Of a stretch of 10,375 nt of DNA, positions 1-6,859 are shown in pieces. Origin of the DNA: Bacteroidales bacterium. Its GTDB lineage: Bacteria; Bacteroidota; Bacteroidia; Bacteroidales; ML635J-15. Made by a program: the position numbers and the translations under genes. How positions within the stretch are numbered: the first letter of the stretch is position 1; every line of letters starts with the position of its first letter. The notes beneath the pieces were generated by a model, which had not been told where the DNA came from, did not search any database, and was given only the letters and a program-made list of their open reading frames with translations. The stretch is taken from positions 1-10,375 of the forward strand of contig SLSH01000012.1 of assembly GCA_007130555.1 (NCBI GenBank), written 5' to 3'.

Positions 1-1374
1 GAAGCGGTTACTACGGGCGGAATATGGTCGGGAGACGGAATTACCGATGAAAATGCAGGAATATTCTCTCCACTTGTTGCAGGACCCGGAGAGCATGTAA
101 TTACATATAATGTAGGTATTGATATGTGTGCTGATTCAGACGAAATAACTATAATCGTGAATGCTACACCCGATGCAACAATTACTCCCGTAGGTCTATT
201 TTGTGATGATGAACCTGAAGTTACCCTTACTGCCGCAACCGAGGGCGGAATATGGTCGGGAGACGGAATTACAGATGAAAATGCAGGCGTTTTTGACCCC
301 GTTGTTGCCGGAAAAGGTACTCATATTATTACATACGAAGTTGAAGTTGACGGATGCACGGGAACAGATAATATTACCATTATAGTAAATAGTACTCCCG
401 ATACACCTGTCGAAGGCACTCATCTGACAGGTCGAACAAAAGTTGAATGGCATTGGAATGTTATACCTGATGCCGAAGGATATAAATATAATACAGAAAA
501 TAATTACGAAGAAGCAGTTGATATCGGAACAAATACAACTTATAATCAGGAAGGATTGGAGTGTGATTCAATATACACACTTTATGTATGGGCGTATAAT
601 TATTGCGGAGAGTCTGAAGTGCTTATTATTAGTGAAAGTACTGATGCTTGTCCGCCTGCATGCGAAGGTCTGGAAGGTATCGTATATGAGTATGAATTTG
701 AATATGACGGACATATTTATGAGGCAATTACAATTGGAGACCAGTGCTGGATGGCTGAAAATCTGCGATATTTACCTTCGGTTTCTCCTCCGTCAGACGG
801 GTCAGAAACCGTTCCTTATTATTATGTTTATAATTATTTCAGTTATAATGTAGAAGATGCTAAAGCCACTGTTAATTACAATACTTATGGAGTATTATAC
901 AACTGGGTTGCTGCTATGCAGGGATCAAGCGGTAGTAATTCTAATCCGAGCGGAGTACAGGGAGTATGCCCTCCCGACTGGCATCTGCCAAGTGATGCAG
1001 AATGGAAAGAACTTGAAACTTTAATCGGTATCGGAGAATCCGAAATAAACGAAACGGGATTCAGAGGAACAAATCAGGGCAGTAAGTTGGCAACCAATGC
1101 ATCATTATGGCAATCGGGAGATTTAAAAGAAGACCCCGAATTCGGAGCAATCGCTTTTAAAGGTCTTCCTAGTGGAGGGCGATATTATACGGGCATTTTT
1201 AGTAATCTCGGAAGAAATGCATTATGGTGGTCATCAACATTATTACAGGGTTCTACTACACATGCATGGAACAGAGATATAGATTACCAGAATACAGGTT
1301 TAGCACGAAATTATGTGTATAGGGAAACCGGTCGTGCAGTTCGATGTATCTGGAGTCATATTCCTATTCCTTAG
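1..1374 (+). CDS. C-terminal part of a surface protein with Ig-like repeats, an Fn3-like domain and a FISUMP domain (5' end outside window)
   Basis: The frame is open from base 1 to the TAG at 1372-1374, giving 457 visible residues; the start and presumed signal peptide lie upstream of the window. In order: one nearly complete and one complete Ig-like repeat (motif GGIWSGDGIT, period 76 residues, each ending in an ITIIVN strand and a TPD linker); an Fn3-like domain at about residues 137-217 (W-x-W, YTLYVWAYN); and a FISUMP domain (TIGR02145 type) at about 225-454, with GDQCWMAENLRY, YGVLYNWVAA, CPPDWHLPSDAEW, GLPSGGRY, WWSST and GRAVRC. FISUMP domains are common in exported Bacteroidota and Fibrobacter proteins; their biochemical role is not established. 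The protein ends just after the FISUMP domain, so I see no type IX secretion sorting domain. An adhesin-like or structural cell-surface role is inferred. It is the only plus-strand gene here and converges on the permease gene. Confidence 0.9.
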   Translation, partial: EAVTTGGIWSGDGITDENAGIFSPLVAGPGEHVITYNVGIDMCADSDEITIIVNATPDATITPVGLFCDDEPEVTLTAATEGGIWSGDGITDENAGVFDPVVAGKGTHIITYEVEVDGCTGTDNITIIVNSTPDTPVEGTHLTGRTKVEWHWNVIPDAEGYKYNTENNYEEAVDIGTNTTYNQEGLECDSIYTLYVWAYNYCGESEVLIISESTDACPPACEGLEGIVYEYEFEYDGHIYEAITIGDQCWMAENLRYLPSVSPPSDGSETVPYYYVYNYFSYNVEDAKATVNYNTYGVLYNWVAAMQGSSGSNSNPSGVQGVCPPDWHLPSDAEWKELETLIGIGESEINETGFRGTNQGSKLATNASLWQSGDLKEDPEFGAIAFKGLPSGGRYYTGIFSNLGRNALWWSSTLLQGSTTHAWNRDIDYQNTGLARNYVYRETGRAVRCIWSHIPIP

Positions 1375-1472
1375 GAAATTATTATTTTTTATAAAAATGT
1401 CGGATAATAAAAGTTTTGCCTTGTACTAAGACGATTTTTTATTCGGGAATATTTAAGTTAAGATATATTTTA

Positions 1473-1526
1473 ATTTTAAAATAGTCCATAGTGGGTGAGC
1501 GCAGTCGAACTCAACTGTTTTAAAAT
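1473..1526. terminator. Stem-loop between convergent genes, possible bidirectional terminator
   Basis: An imperfect 12-base inverted repeat pairs attttaaaatag (1473-1484) with ctgttttaaaat (1515-1526), with one G-T type mismatch. It encloses a more GC-rich core in which tgag (1496-1499) can pair with ctca (1510-1513) around the loop cgcagtcgaa. It lies between the plus-strand surface protein and the minus-strand permease and overlaps the permease stop codon (TAA on the minus strand at 1522-1520). The A/T-rich outer stem provides U-rich RNA in both directions, so a shared terminator is plausible, but the long partly unpaired core is unlike a classical terminator. Confidence 0.4.
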
Positions 1527-2737
1527 TTTATCGGTATTATTATGTTTTTTATTTGTTTTTTAATGTATAGTATAAGATAAGCCACAACAATAATCACAAA
1601 AATAAATACTGGTACGGCGATATAAAATAACCCGCCTGATGATGTGTCGTAACCCATTTTAACCAAGGCAGACAAATAAATATTTCTAAAAATCAACAAG
1701 GGAATAAATGAAATAAAATACATTGAAAACAAAAGAATTATTATCAGGTTTGAATATGGTTTTGATATTTGATTAAGAGAATATCCGAGTAAACTTAATT
1801 TCGAAATATTATCATGATTTCTTTCGAGTAACAGCAACAGAGAGATTATCATTACCCAAAATGCAAGTGCAATAATAATTATTCCTATTATCAAAACAAT
1901 TGTAATAATAATTCTTAAAAAGAACAAAGCCTTTGCACTGCTTAATATTCCCGTATCAATTATATATTCTTTTTCCTGAAAATACTGCATCATATCGGGG
2001 CTTGCAGGGTCGTTTGTGATTACAATAAGTCTTCCCGGTTCGGGGCTTTCGTCAGTTCCGAAATTTTTATTACCCCAGTCAATAAATGATTGCGGAACAA
2101 GAAAAGTATTTATTCTGTCGGAAAAACCTATTATGCGACTTTCGAATTCCAGTATTTCGTTGTTTCCTGATATTGCAAAATTAAATTTTATCGAACTTAT
2201 TGCATCTTCGGAAATTTGAGGTAAATTCTGACTTTGTGCAAATCCGAAATTATATAAATTCAGATAATTTCTTGGTAAGATTATCGGAACAAATATCATT
2301 CCTTCTTCCCATTTCCAGTCGTCGTAACTGACATCAATAAATTTGTCGGGTACTGCTTCGAAAAACAGGTCTGAATAAAAGCCGGCAGCAGGTCCCTGGT
2401 CATCTGTAAATACTCTGACCGAAAAAGTGCTTGCGGTAAAAATCGCCAAGTCTCTTATAAAATCCATTTCTTTGAGTTCTTCAATTTCCTCTTGATTAAA
2501 TGAAGTTCTCGAAATGTCTTGTTCAAATATCTGATGATATGAGTCCGATAAATGAATGTTTTTATTTATAACGATATATTCTTCGCTCCAGAATCCTTCT
2601 CTGTCCTGAAATACGGGCTTTATATCCGTATAAAAAGATATTGCACTCATCAGCATTGTTAATCCGCACAGCACACCGATAAATGCCGCACTTAATTGGC
2701 TTATCTTTATATTGGTTTTTAGTACTTTCCAAATCAT
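1520..2737 (-). CDS. FtsX/MacB-type ABC transporter permease
   Basis: 405 residues. Hydrophobicity shows one membrane segment at about 14-36, a large hydrophilic domain at about 37-270, and three C-terminal membrane segments at about 273-302, 331-350 and 369-391. This 1 + periplasmic domain + 3 plan is that of the FtsX/MacB/LolC-E superfamily, whose members couple cytoplasmic ATP hydrolysis to work in the periplasm (mechanotransmission, lipoprotein release or efflux) rather than carry a solute through the membrane. The loop after the second segment (ERNHDNISKLSLLGYSLNQI) resembles the coupling helix of the family. The ATG at 2737-2735 overlaps the stop of the upstream ATPase gene by one base (TGATG), so translational coupling is likely. 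A single permease gene suggests a homodimer. The periplasmic domain is not one I recognise and the substrate is unknown. Confidence 0.8.
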   Translation of the reverse strand: MIWKVLKTNIKISQLSAAFIGVLCGLTMLMSAISFYTDIKPVFQDREGFWSEEYIVINKNIHLSDSYHQIFEQDISRTSFNQEEIEELKEMDFIRDLAIFTASTFSVRVFTDDQGPAAGFYSDLFFEAVPDKFIDVSYDDWKWEEGMIFVPIILPRNYLNLYNFGFAQSQNLPQISEDAISSIKFNFAISGNNEILEFESRIIGFSDRINTFLVPQSFIDWGNKNFGTDESPEPGRLIVITNDPASPDMMQYFQEKEYIIDTGILSSAKALFFLRIIITIVLIIGIIIIALAFWVMIISLLLLLERNHDNISKLSLLGYSLNQISKPYSNLIIILLFSMYFISFIPLLIFRNIYLSALVKMGYDTSSGGLFYIAVPVFIFVIIVVAYLILYIKKQIKNIIIPIKF

Positions 2738-3378
2738 CAGACAATCAGTTTTTTTATAAAATTATTGTCAATATTATCGCTTAAAGATGTAATAACTATA
2801 CCTGCATTTTGTCTGTCGGCATATTCACAAACAATTTTCCAGATATTAGTTTTATTTTCTTTGTCAAGATGGCTGAAAGGTTCGTCCATTAACAAGAAAT
2901 CATATTTTTGGCACAATGCTCGGATTACCGCTAGTCTTTGTTGCTGACCGAATGACAGTAGTTTTGCCTTTTTGTCTTTGTGTTCAAGTATTCCAAAGTT
3001 TGATAAAAGTTCTAAAATTTCTTTTTCGGATAAAAAATTACTCATTCTGTTTTTTATCTGTATGTTTTCCAGAACGCTTAATTCGTCAAAAAGCATAAGC
3101 CCCTGCGGAACGATGCTGAAACTTATTTTTCTCAATTCGGATAATTCATTTAATCCGAATAATTTTATGTCTTTGTTATCAATTAACAGATTGCCGGTGT
3201 AGTCGCTTCTAAGTCCCAGCATTATATTTATAAGCGTAGTTTTGCCTTTGCCCGATTCGGCATATACCAATAGTTTTTCGGATTTTTTTAAGTGAAATTC
3301 TTTATTCCATACTTGAGATTTGCTTACAATACTTTCGGGTATCGGAGCAGGAATTATATTGGAAAAAAAAATATCCAT
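2737..3378 (-). CDS. ABC transporter ATP-binding protein, LolD/MacB-like, with atypical motifs
   Basis: 213 residues from the ATG at 3378-3376; a TTG two codons upstream (3384-3382) could also serve. Walker A is AESGKGKTT at 40-48 (first Gly of GxxGxGKT replaced by Ala), Q-loop Gln is Q92, the signature is LSFGQQQR at 141-148 (second signature Gly replaced by Phe), Walker B is FLLMDEP at 161-167 with D165 and E166, and the D-loop is SHLD. The switch position, normally T-H after the VxxxT strand, reads VITSLSDN, so His is replaced by Ser at about residue 198. The protein is somewhat short for the LolD/FtsE class. It starts within 9 bases of the upstream lipoprotein stop and overlaps the permease start, so the three genes almost certainly form one operon. 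It is probably the motor for the FtsX-like permease, acting at the inner face of the cytoplasmic membrane, possibly with altered hydrolysis. Confidence 0.85.
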   Translation of the reverse strand: MDIFFSNIIPAPIPESIVSKSQVWNKEFHLKKSEKLLVYAESGKGKTTLINIMLGLRSDYTGNLLIDNKDIKLFGLNELSELRKISFSIVPQGLMLFDELSVLENIQIKNRMSNFLSEKEILELLSNFGILEHKDKKAKLLSFGQQQRLAVIRALCQKYDFLLMDEPFSHLDKENKTNIWKIVCEYADRQNAGIVITSLSDNIDNNFIKKLIV

Positions 3379-3386
3379 AGGCAATT

Positions 3387-4442
3387 TTATATGCTGTCGT
3401 TATTATTTGAAGGGACTGAATCCTTTTTTTGAGTTTCTATATCTTTTTCAATACTGTTTAACAACTCTTCTATATCTTCATCAATGGATTCTTTGTCAGA
3501 ATCAGAAGATATTATAATTCTCGGTTTTCTCGGTTTAACTGTTTCATATTTAGCTGCTTCGGGGTCTTTAATATTTATGTTAATATTTTTAAATAATGCA
3601 ATAATTTTTTCCGAATTGTCTAACAATGTTTTAATATCGGTTTTTTGGACACTTTTATTAAATCTGATTTTTTGCGTACAGACAATTTCTTTTTTGCTTA
3701 AATCGAGATAAAAATGTCCGTAATTATTTGAAATATCTATTCCTGTATATTCGGTAAGCTGACTTATTTCTTCCTTTTTATCGTCAAAATAATTAAAAAC
3801 ATCCGAAGACACCCACAGGTTTATATCTTTACAGTTTTTTAAAAAATCTGCAAAATCTTTATTTTTTATAACAGATTCATTTTTCGGCAGATTCAGGCAA
3901 TGCTCTGCCAGTTCAAAGCTGTTAACTGCGGGACTTGTATGAAGTAAAATCATAACATCATCATTATAAGCTATAATCGAATGAGTGTTTGGTTTAAAGT
4001 GTTTAATCTTGTTTTTTGTACGGAACAGCATTAAAACAGGGAATCCTATATCTTCACCAATTAGAATCAGATTTTTTTCAAATAGTTCTTTATCAACAGG
4101 AACAATCAGTCCTATGGTCATTTTATTTTCGACAAAATTTGCAAAAGCGAAGATTTTGTTTTTCAGTAATATGCCTGATTTTTCGGGGTCGTTAATAATT
4201 TTGTCAAATAATTCCATGCTTTTATCAAACTCAATATTATACTCTTCCTGAATTTTTAAAAATTCTTCATTATTTTCCAGCATTTCGGGTTTATATTCTT
4301 TTAAAAGTTCTTTCCCGTCAATAACTGCAACGGCAAAGGCATCCCCTGGTATATATTTTGCATTATTGTCCGAGCAGGAGTATGCAAAAATCAGCATAGA
4401 TAAAATTACACCATATACAATTTTATTTTTTTTAATTTTCAT
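3387..4442 (-). CDS. DUF4836-like lipoprotein, first gene of the ABC operon
   Basis: 351 residues. A lipoprotein signal peptide (MKIKKNK, hydrophobic VYGVILSMLIFA, lipobox AYSC) places the lipidated Cys at 23. The mature N-terminus has YIPGDAFAVAVIDGKELL, resembling the start of the DUF4836 family, a Bacteroidota lipoprotein group of unknown function that I recall having an Ile-Pro-x-Asp-Ala opening. No catalytic motif is visible. The last 50 or so residues (after PRKPRIIIS) are acidic and low-complexity, likely disordered. The gene ends 8 bases before the ATPase ATG, so it is probably the accessory or substrate-binding partner of the ATPase-permease pair, held on a membrane facing the periplasm. 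The ATG at 4442-4440 opens the signal peptide directly. No convincing promoter box was found in the 80 bases separating it from glyA, so read-through from glyA is possible. Confidence 0.75.
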   Translation of the reverse strand: MKIKKNKIVYGVILSMLIFAYSCSDNNAKYIPGDAFAVAVIDGKELLKEYKPEMLENNEEFLKIQEEYNIEFDKSMELFDKIINDPEKSGILLKNKIFAFANFVENKMTIGLIVPVDKELFEKNLILIGEDIGFPVLMLFRTKNKIKHFKPNTHSIIAYNDDVMILLHTSPAVNSFELAEHCLNLPKNESVIKNKDFADFLKNCKDINLWVSSDVFNYFDDKKEEISQLTEYTGIDISNNYGHFYLDLSKKEIVCTQKIRFNKSVQKTDIKTLLDNSEKIIALFKNININIKDPEAAKYETVKPRKPRIIISSDSDKESIDEDIEELLNSIEKDIETQKKDSVPSNNNDSI

Positions 4443-4522
4443 AATTTAAAAAAAGTTAAGTTAAATCTTGTTATATTCGATAAACCCTGAGAATATTTAA
4501 TATTTCCGCATCAGATTTATTT

Positions 4523-5803
4523 TTATCCGTTAAACAACGGAAACGGCATCATCATTTCGTTAACCTGTTTTCTGATTTTATTTATGGTATTTTCATCTTC
4601 AATATTACTGACAACAGTATCAATCATATCAACAATCGGGTCCATGTGTTCTTCATTGAGTCCTCTTGTTGTAACAGCCGGAGTCCCAACTCTCAGTCCC
4701 GAAGTTGCAAAAGGAGATCTGTGGTCGAAAGGCACCATATTTTTATTTATGGTAATATCTGCGAGTACTAATGTATTTTCAACTTTACGACCTGATATAT
4801 CGGGGAATTTTGTTCTGAGGTCAATAAGCATTGAGTGATTATCGGTTCCTCCGCTGATAATTTTATATCCTCTTTTGATAAATGCTTCAGCCATTACTTT
4901 TGCATTTTTTATTACCTGTTTCTGGTATTCTTTAAATTCGGGTGTAAGTGCTTCTCCGAAAGCAACGGCTTTAGATGCTATTACATGCTCTAACGGACCA
5001 CCCTGAGTTCCGGGGAATACAGCTGAGTCTATAACCTGCGACATCATTTTTATTTCTCCCTTCAGAGTTGTTTGTCCCCATGGATTTTCAAAATCTTTAC
5101 CTATAATAATAATTCCTCCGCGTGGTCCTCTAAGGGTTTTATGTGTAGTTGATGTAACAATATGAGCATATTTTGCAGGATTATCAAGTAACCCTGCGGC
5201 AATAAGTCCTGCGGGATGTGCCATGTCAATCATAAAAATTGCTCCAATTTTGTCGGCAATTTCTCTCATTCTTTTATAATCCCATTCGCGACTGTAAGCG
5301 GATGCACCGCCAAGTAAAATTTTCGGTTTATGCTCAAGTGCAAGTTTTTCCATCATGTCGTAATCAACCGTTCCTGTTTCTTCCTTAACGCCATAAGAAA
5401 TTGCATTGTATAAAATTCCTGACAGATTTACCGGCGAACCGTGGGACAAATGACCTCCATGCGATAAATCAAGTCCCAGAAAAGTATCTCCGGGTTTTAA
5501 GCAGGCAAGAAAAATCGCTGCATTTGCCTGTGCTCCCGAGTGAGGCTGAACATTTGCATACTCTGCGTCAAAAAGCTGTTTAAGACGGTCTATCGCGAGT
5601 TGCTCTGTCTGGTCAACAAACTGACATCCTCCGTAATAACGTTTTCCGGGATAACCTTCAGCATATTTGTTAGTCATTACCGACCCCATGGCTTCCAAAA
5701 CCTGTTCGCTTACAAAATTCTCAGATGCGATAAGTTCTATCCCGTGCATCTGTCTTTCTTTTTCTTTTTTGATAATTTCAAATACTTTTTCGTCTCGTTT
5801 CAT
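4523..5803 (-). CDS. glyA: Serine hydroxymethyltransferase
   Basis: 426 residues, full length for bacterial GlyA. This cytosolic PLP enzyme converts serine and tetrahydrofolate to glycine and 5,10-methylene-tetrahydrofolate, the main source of one-carbon units for thymidylate, purines and methionine. Visible landmarks: [10 protein letters not shown] at 21-30, [16 protein letters not shown] at 45-60 (folate- and substrate-site Glu49 and Tyr47), the PLP-contacting DMAHP at 193-197 (D193, H196), the PLP lysine in [14 protein letters not shown] (K222), and the substrate-carboxylate Arg in [14 protein letters not shown] near the C-terminus. The roughly 20-residue stretch after GKDFENPWG, before the [11 protein letters not shown] motif, is longer than in the E. 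coli enzyme, as I recall being usual in Bacteroidota. The ATG at 5803-5801 precedes the expected N-terminal helix. A promoter-like pair lies just upstream; no terminator of ordinary form follows it. Confidence 0.97.
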   Translation of the reverse strand: MKRDEKVFEIIKKEKERQMHGIELIASENFVSEQVLEAMGSVMTNKYAEGYPGKRYYGGCQFVDQTEQLAIDRLKQLFDAEYANVQPHSGAQANAAIFLACLKPGDTFLGLDLSHGGHLSHGSPVNLSGILYNAISYGVKEETGTVDYDMMEKLALEHKPKILLGGASAYSREWDYKRMREIADKIGAIFMIDMAHPAGLIAAGLLDNPAKYAHIVTSTTHKTLRGPRGGIIIIGKDFENPWGQTTLKGEIKMMSQVIDSAVFPGTQGGPLEHVIASKAVAFGEALTPEFKEYQKQVIKNAKVMAEAFIKRGYKIISGGTDNHSMLIDLRTKFPDISGRKVENTLVLADITINKNMVPFDHRSPFATSGLRVGTPAVTTRGLNEEHMDPIVDMIDTVVSNIEDENTINKIRKQVNEMMMPFPLFNG

Positions 5804-5842
5804 AATTATATTTTTAAATTCTGCTACTGTTTATATGTTTTT

Positions 5843-5870
5843 CAAAAATAAATATTTTTATTTCATTCAA
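5843..5870 (-). promoter_or_regulatory. Bacteroidota-type promoter for glyA
   Basis: On the minus strand TTG (5870-5868) is followed after 17 bases by TATTTTTG (5850-5843), a full match to the TTG-N17-23-TAnnTTTG consensus described for Flavobacterium and close to the Bacteroides -33/-7 boxes. The implied transcript start is near 5836, leaving a leader of about 33 bases before the glyA ATG. Confidence 0.45.
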
Positions 5871-5930
5871 GAAATATTTTTGTATTCTTTTACAGATTTT
5901 TTATGAATTTATATTTAAACTTGGCAATAA

Positions 5931-5963
5931 GCAAAAAAAAACCTTCCTAAAAAAGAAGGTTTT
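5931..5963 (-). terminator. Intrinsic terminator after the His/Cys-rich lipoprotein gene
   Basis: A perfect 9-base stem, aaaaccttc (5938-5946) with gaaggtttt (5955-5963), has a loop ctaaaaaa and is followed on the minus strand by a run of T (complement of the A run 5933-5941) ending in GC. It lies 31 bases past the lipoprotein stop. The plus side is also T-rich, so it may work in both directions, though no plus-strand gene needs it. Confidence 0.85.
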
Positions 5964-5994
5964 ATATATTTTTTTTTATTGACAATCAGTTTTT

Positions 5995-6303
5995 TTACCC
6001 TTTTTGACAACATTCGTCTTCCCCTGCATGTTCACAACAAGCCTTTCCTTCAGCAACTTCGGTTTTTTCTGTTAAAGGACAATCTTCATGTCTTCCTTCC
6101 TCGTGATGAGGGCAGTCTTCATGAGCTTTTGCACCTTCATGAGCTTTCTCTCCGTGATGAGGACAGTGTACATCAACAACTGCTTCGTCATCATTTTCCA
6201 TAACATCCTCAATTAGATTTTCATCTGTAGCTTCTTCTTTTTCGACATTACTGCATGCTACGAATAAAAATAAAGGCAGTAATAAATAAAGTAATTTTTT
6301 CAT
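5995..6303 (-). CDS. Small His/Cys-rich lipoprotein, probable metal-binding envelope protein
   Basis: 102 residues from the ATG at 6303-6301 (MKKLLYLLLPLFLFVAC); a further ATG 12 codons upstream gives an unlikely extension ahead of a standard signal peptide. The lipobox FVAC puts the lipidated Cys at 17. The first part of the mature chain is acidic (about EKEEATDEN to ENDDEAVVD). The rest is packed with His and Cys: nine His and seven Cys after the lipid Cys, in units such as HCPHHGEKAHEG, HEDCPHHEEGRHEDCP, ACCEHAG and DECCQKG. The spacing suggests imperfect repeats of a CPHH-x-HE unit able to bind thiophilic or borderline metals (Zn, Cu, Ni, Cd). No enzyme fold is apparent, and I do not recognise a named family. 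It appears monocistronic, with its own promoter-like box and a strong terminator. Metal sequestration or sensing at the membrane is inference. Confidence 0.8.
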   Translation of the reverse strand: MKKLLYLLLPLFLFVACSNVEKEEATDENLIEDVMENDDEAVVDVHCPHHGEKAHEGAKAHEDCPHHEEGRHEDCPLTEKTEVAEGKACCEHAGEDECCQKG

Positions 6304-6336
6304 AAGATTAACTATTTTTAAGATTAAACAATACTG

Positions 6337-6344
6337 CAAAAATA
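6337..6344 (-). promoter_or_regulatory. Candidate -7 box for the His/Cys-rich lipoprotein gene
   Basis: TATTTTTGCA on the minus strand matches TAnnTTTG with the frequent CA extension, about 34 bases before the ATG. No TTG at the proper distance upstream was found, so this is a half-match. Confidence 0.35.
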
Positions 6345-6370
6345 ATATTTATTTTGACATGTAACCTGAA

Positions 6371-6391
6371 TAATTCAAAAAAAATGAATTA
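6371..6391. repeat. Short AT-rich inverted repeat between the secreted protein and lipoprotein genes
   Basis: taattca (6371-6377) and tgaatta (6385-6391) form a perfect 7-base stem with a loop of seven A. It lies 24 bases past the stop of the 6825-6415 gene. On the minus strand it lacks a following T run, so it is a weak terminator candidate at best. Confidence 0.3.
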
Positions 6392-6414
6392 TTTTGACGA
6401 TTTCTAAATCGGGG

Positions 6415-6825
6415 CTAACAATCTTCTTCATTTTTTTCTACGGAAAAATTTTCGAGTTCCCACCAGTTATCTTCTTTTTCGAATTCTTCAACGTCTTTTA
6501 CGATTGTTTCGAAATACAGTCCGTGTCTTCTTCCTTTTCTGGTTTTATTTTCAGGGATACAAACTTCAATCATTCCGCTTTCGTAGATATCCATGATATT
6601 AAGATAATATATCAGTTCAAATTTTACTTTAACATCATAATCATTTGTATTTTCAAATTTAAATCTAAGACTTAAAGGGCTGTTTTTATCAAAAAATTTA
6701 GCACGAAAGAATCTGTATTTTATTTCAACACCGTCAATAGCCGGCAGTTCGTTTTTATAGCACAGTTGAGAGAAAGACTGATAGCTGAATATTACTAATC
6801 CGAATATTAAAATGTATTTTTTCAT
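6415..6825 (-). CDS. Small secreted protein of unknown function
   Basis: 136 residues. The N-terminus is a typical signal peptide (MKKYILIFGLVIF, then SYQSFSQ), with likely cleavage after SFSQ or SFS near residue 20; a Cys follows at about 22, but there is no lipobox, so a soluble periplasmic or secreted protein is expected. The mature chain alternates hydrophobic and charged residues (SLRFKFENTNDYDVKVKFEL), suggesting a beta-sandwich, and has an acidic C-terminal tail ending in EKNEEDC. The Cys near 22, one in VCIPEN and the final Cys could form disulfides. I do not recognise the family. Its ATG lies 34 bases downstream of the serpin stop on the same strand with no promoter or terminator seen between them, so cotranscription with the serpin is likely. 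Confidence 0.7.
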   Translation of the reverse strand: MKKYILIFGLVIFSYQSFSQLCYKNELPAIDGVEIKYRFFRAKFFDKNSPLSLRFKFENTNDYDVKVKFELIYYLNIMDIYESGMIEVCIPENKTRKGRRHGLYFETIVKDVEEFEKEDNWWELENFSVEKNEEDC

Positions 6826-6859
6826 ATTTAAAAAATTTATAGTTTTTATTTAATATATA

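Noticed and set aside
443..853. Open frame of 136 codons inside the FISUMP gene, same strand, other frame
   Set aside because: It is rich in Ile, Lys and Met without domain sense, and the overlapping frame is a clear Ig/Fn3/FISUMP protein.
1491..1515. tRNA T-arm-like sequence cagtcgaactcaac
   Set aside because: No acceptor stem, D-arm or anticodon arm can be built around it, and it is better explained as the core of a stem-loop.
3379..3384. TTG start for the ABC ATPase, six bases upstream of the ATG
   Set aside because: The ATG at 3378-3376 is a stronger initiator, and the two extra residues add nothing seen in the family.
4527..4540. Perfect 5-base stem CCGTT/AACGG at the glyA stop as a terminator
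   Set aside because: The stem is short, lies in the last codons of glyA (coding for FPLFNG) and is not followed by a T run on the minus strand.
5540..5906. Plus-strand open frames over the start of glyA
   Set aside because: They are antisense to the conserved GlyA N-terminus and have Phe-rich low-complexity translations typical of the reverse of A-rich coding DNA.
6304..6339. Upstream ATG giving a 114-residue His/Cys-rich protein
   Set aside because: It would place 12 residues ahead of a perfect MKKLL signal peptide and would overlap the likely promoter box.
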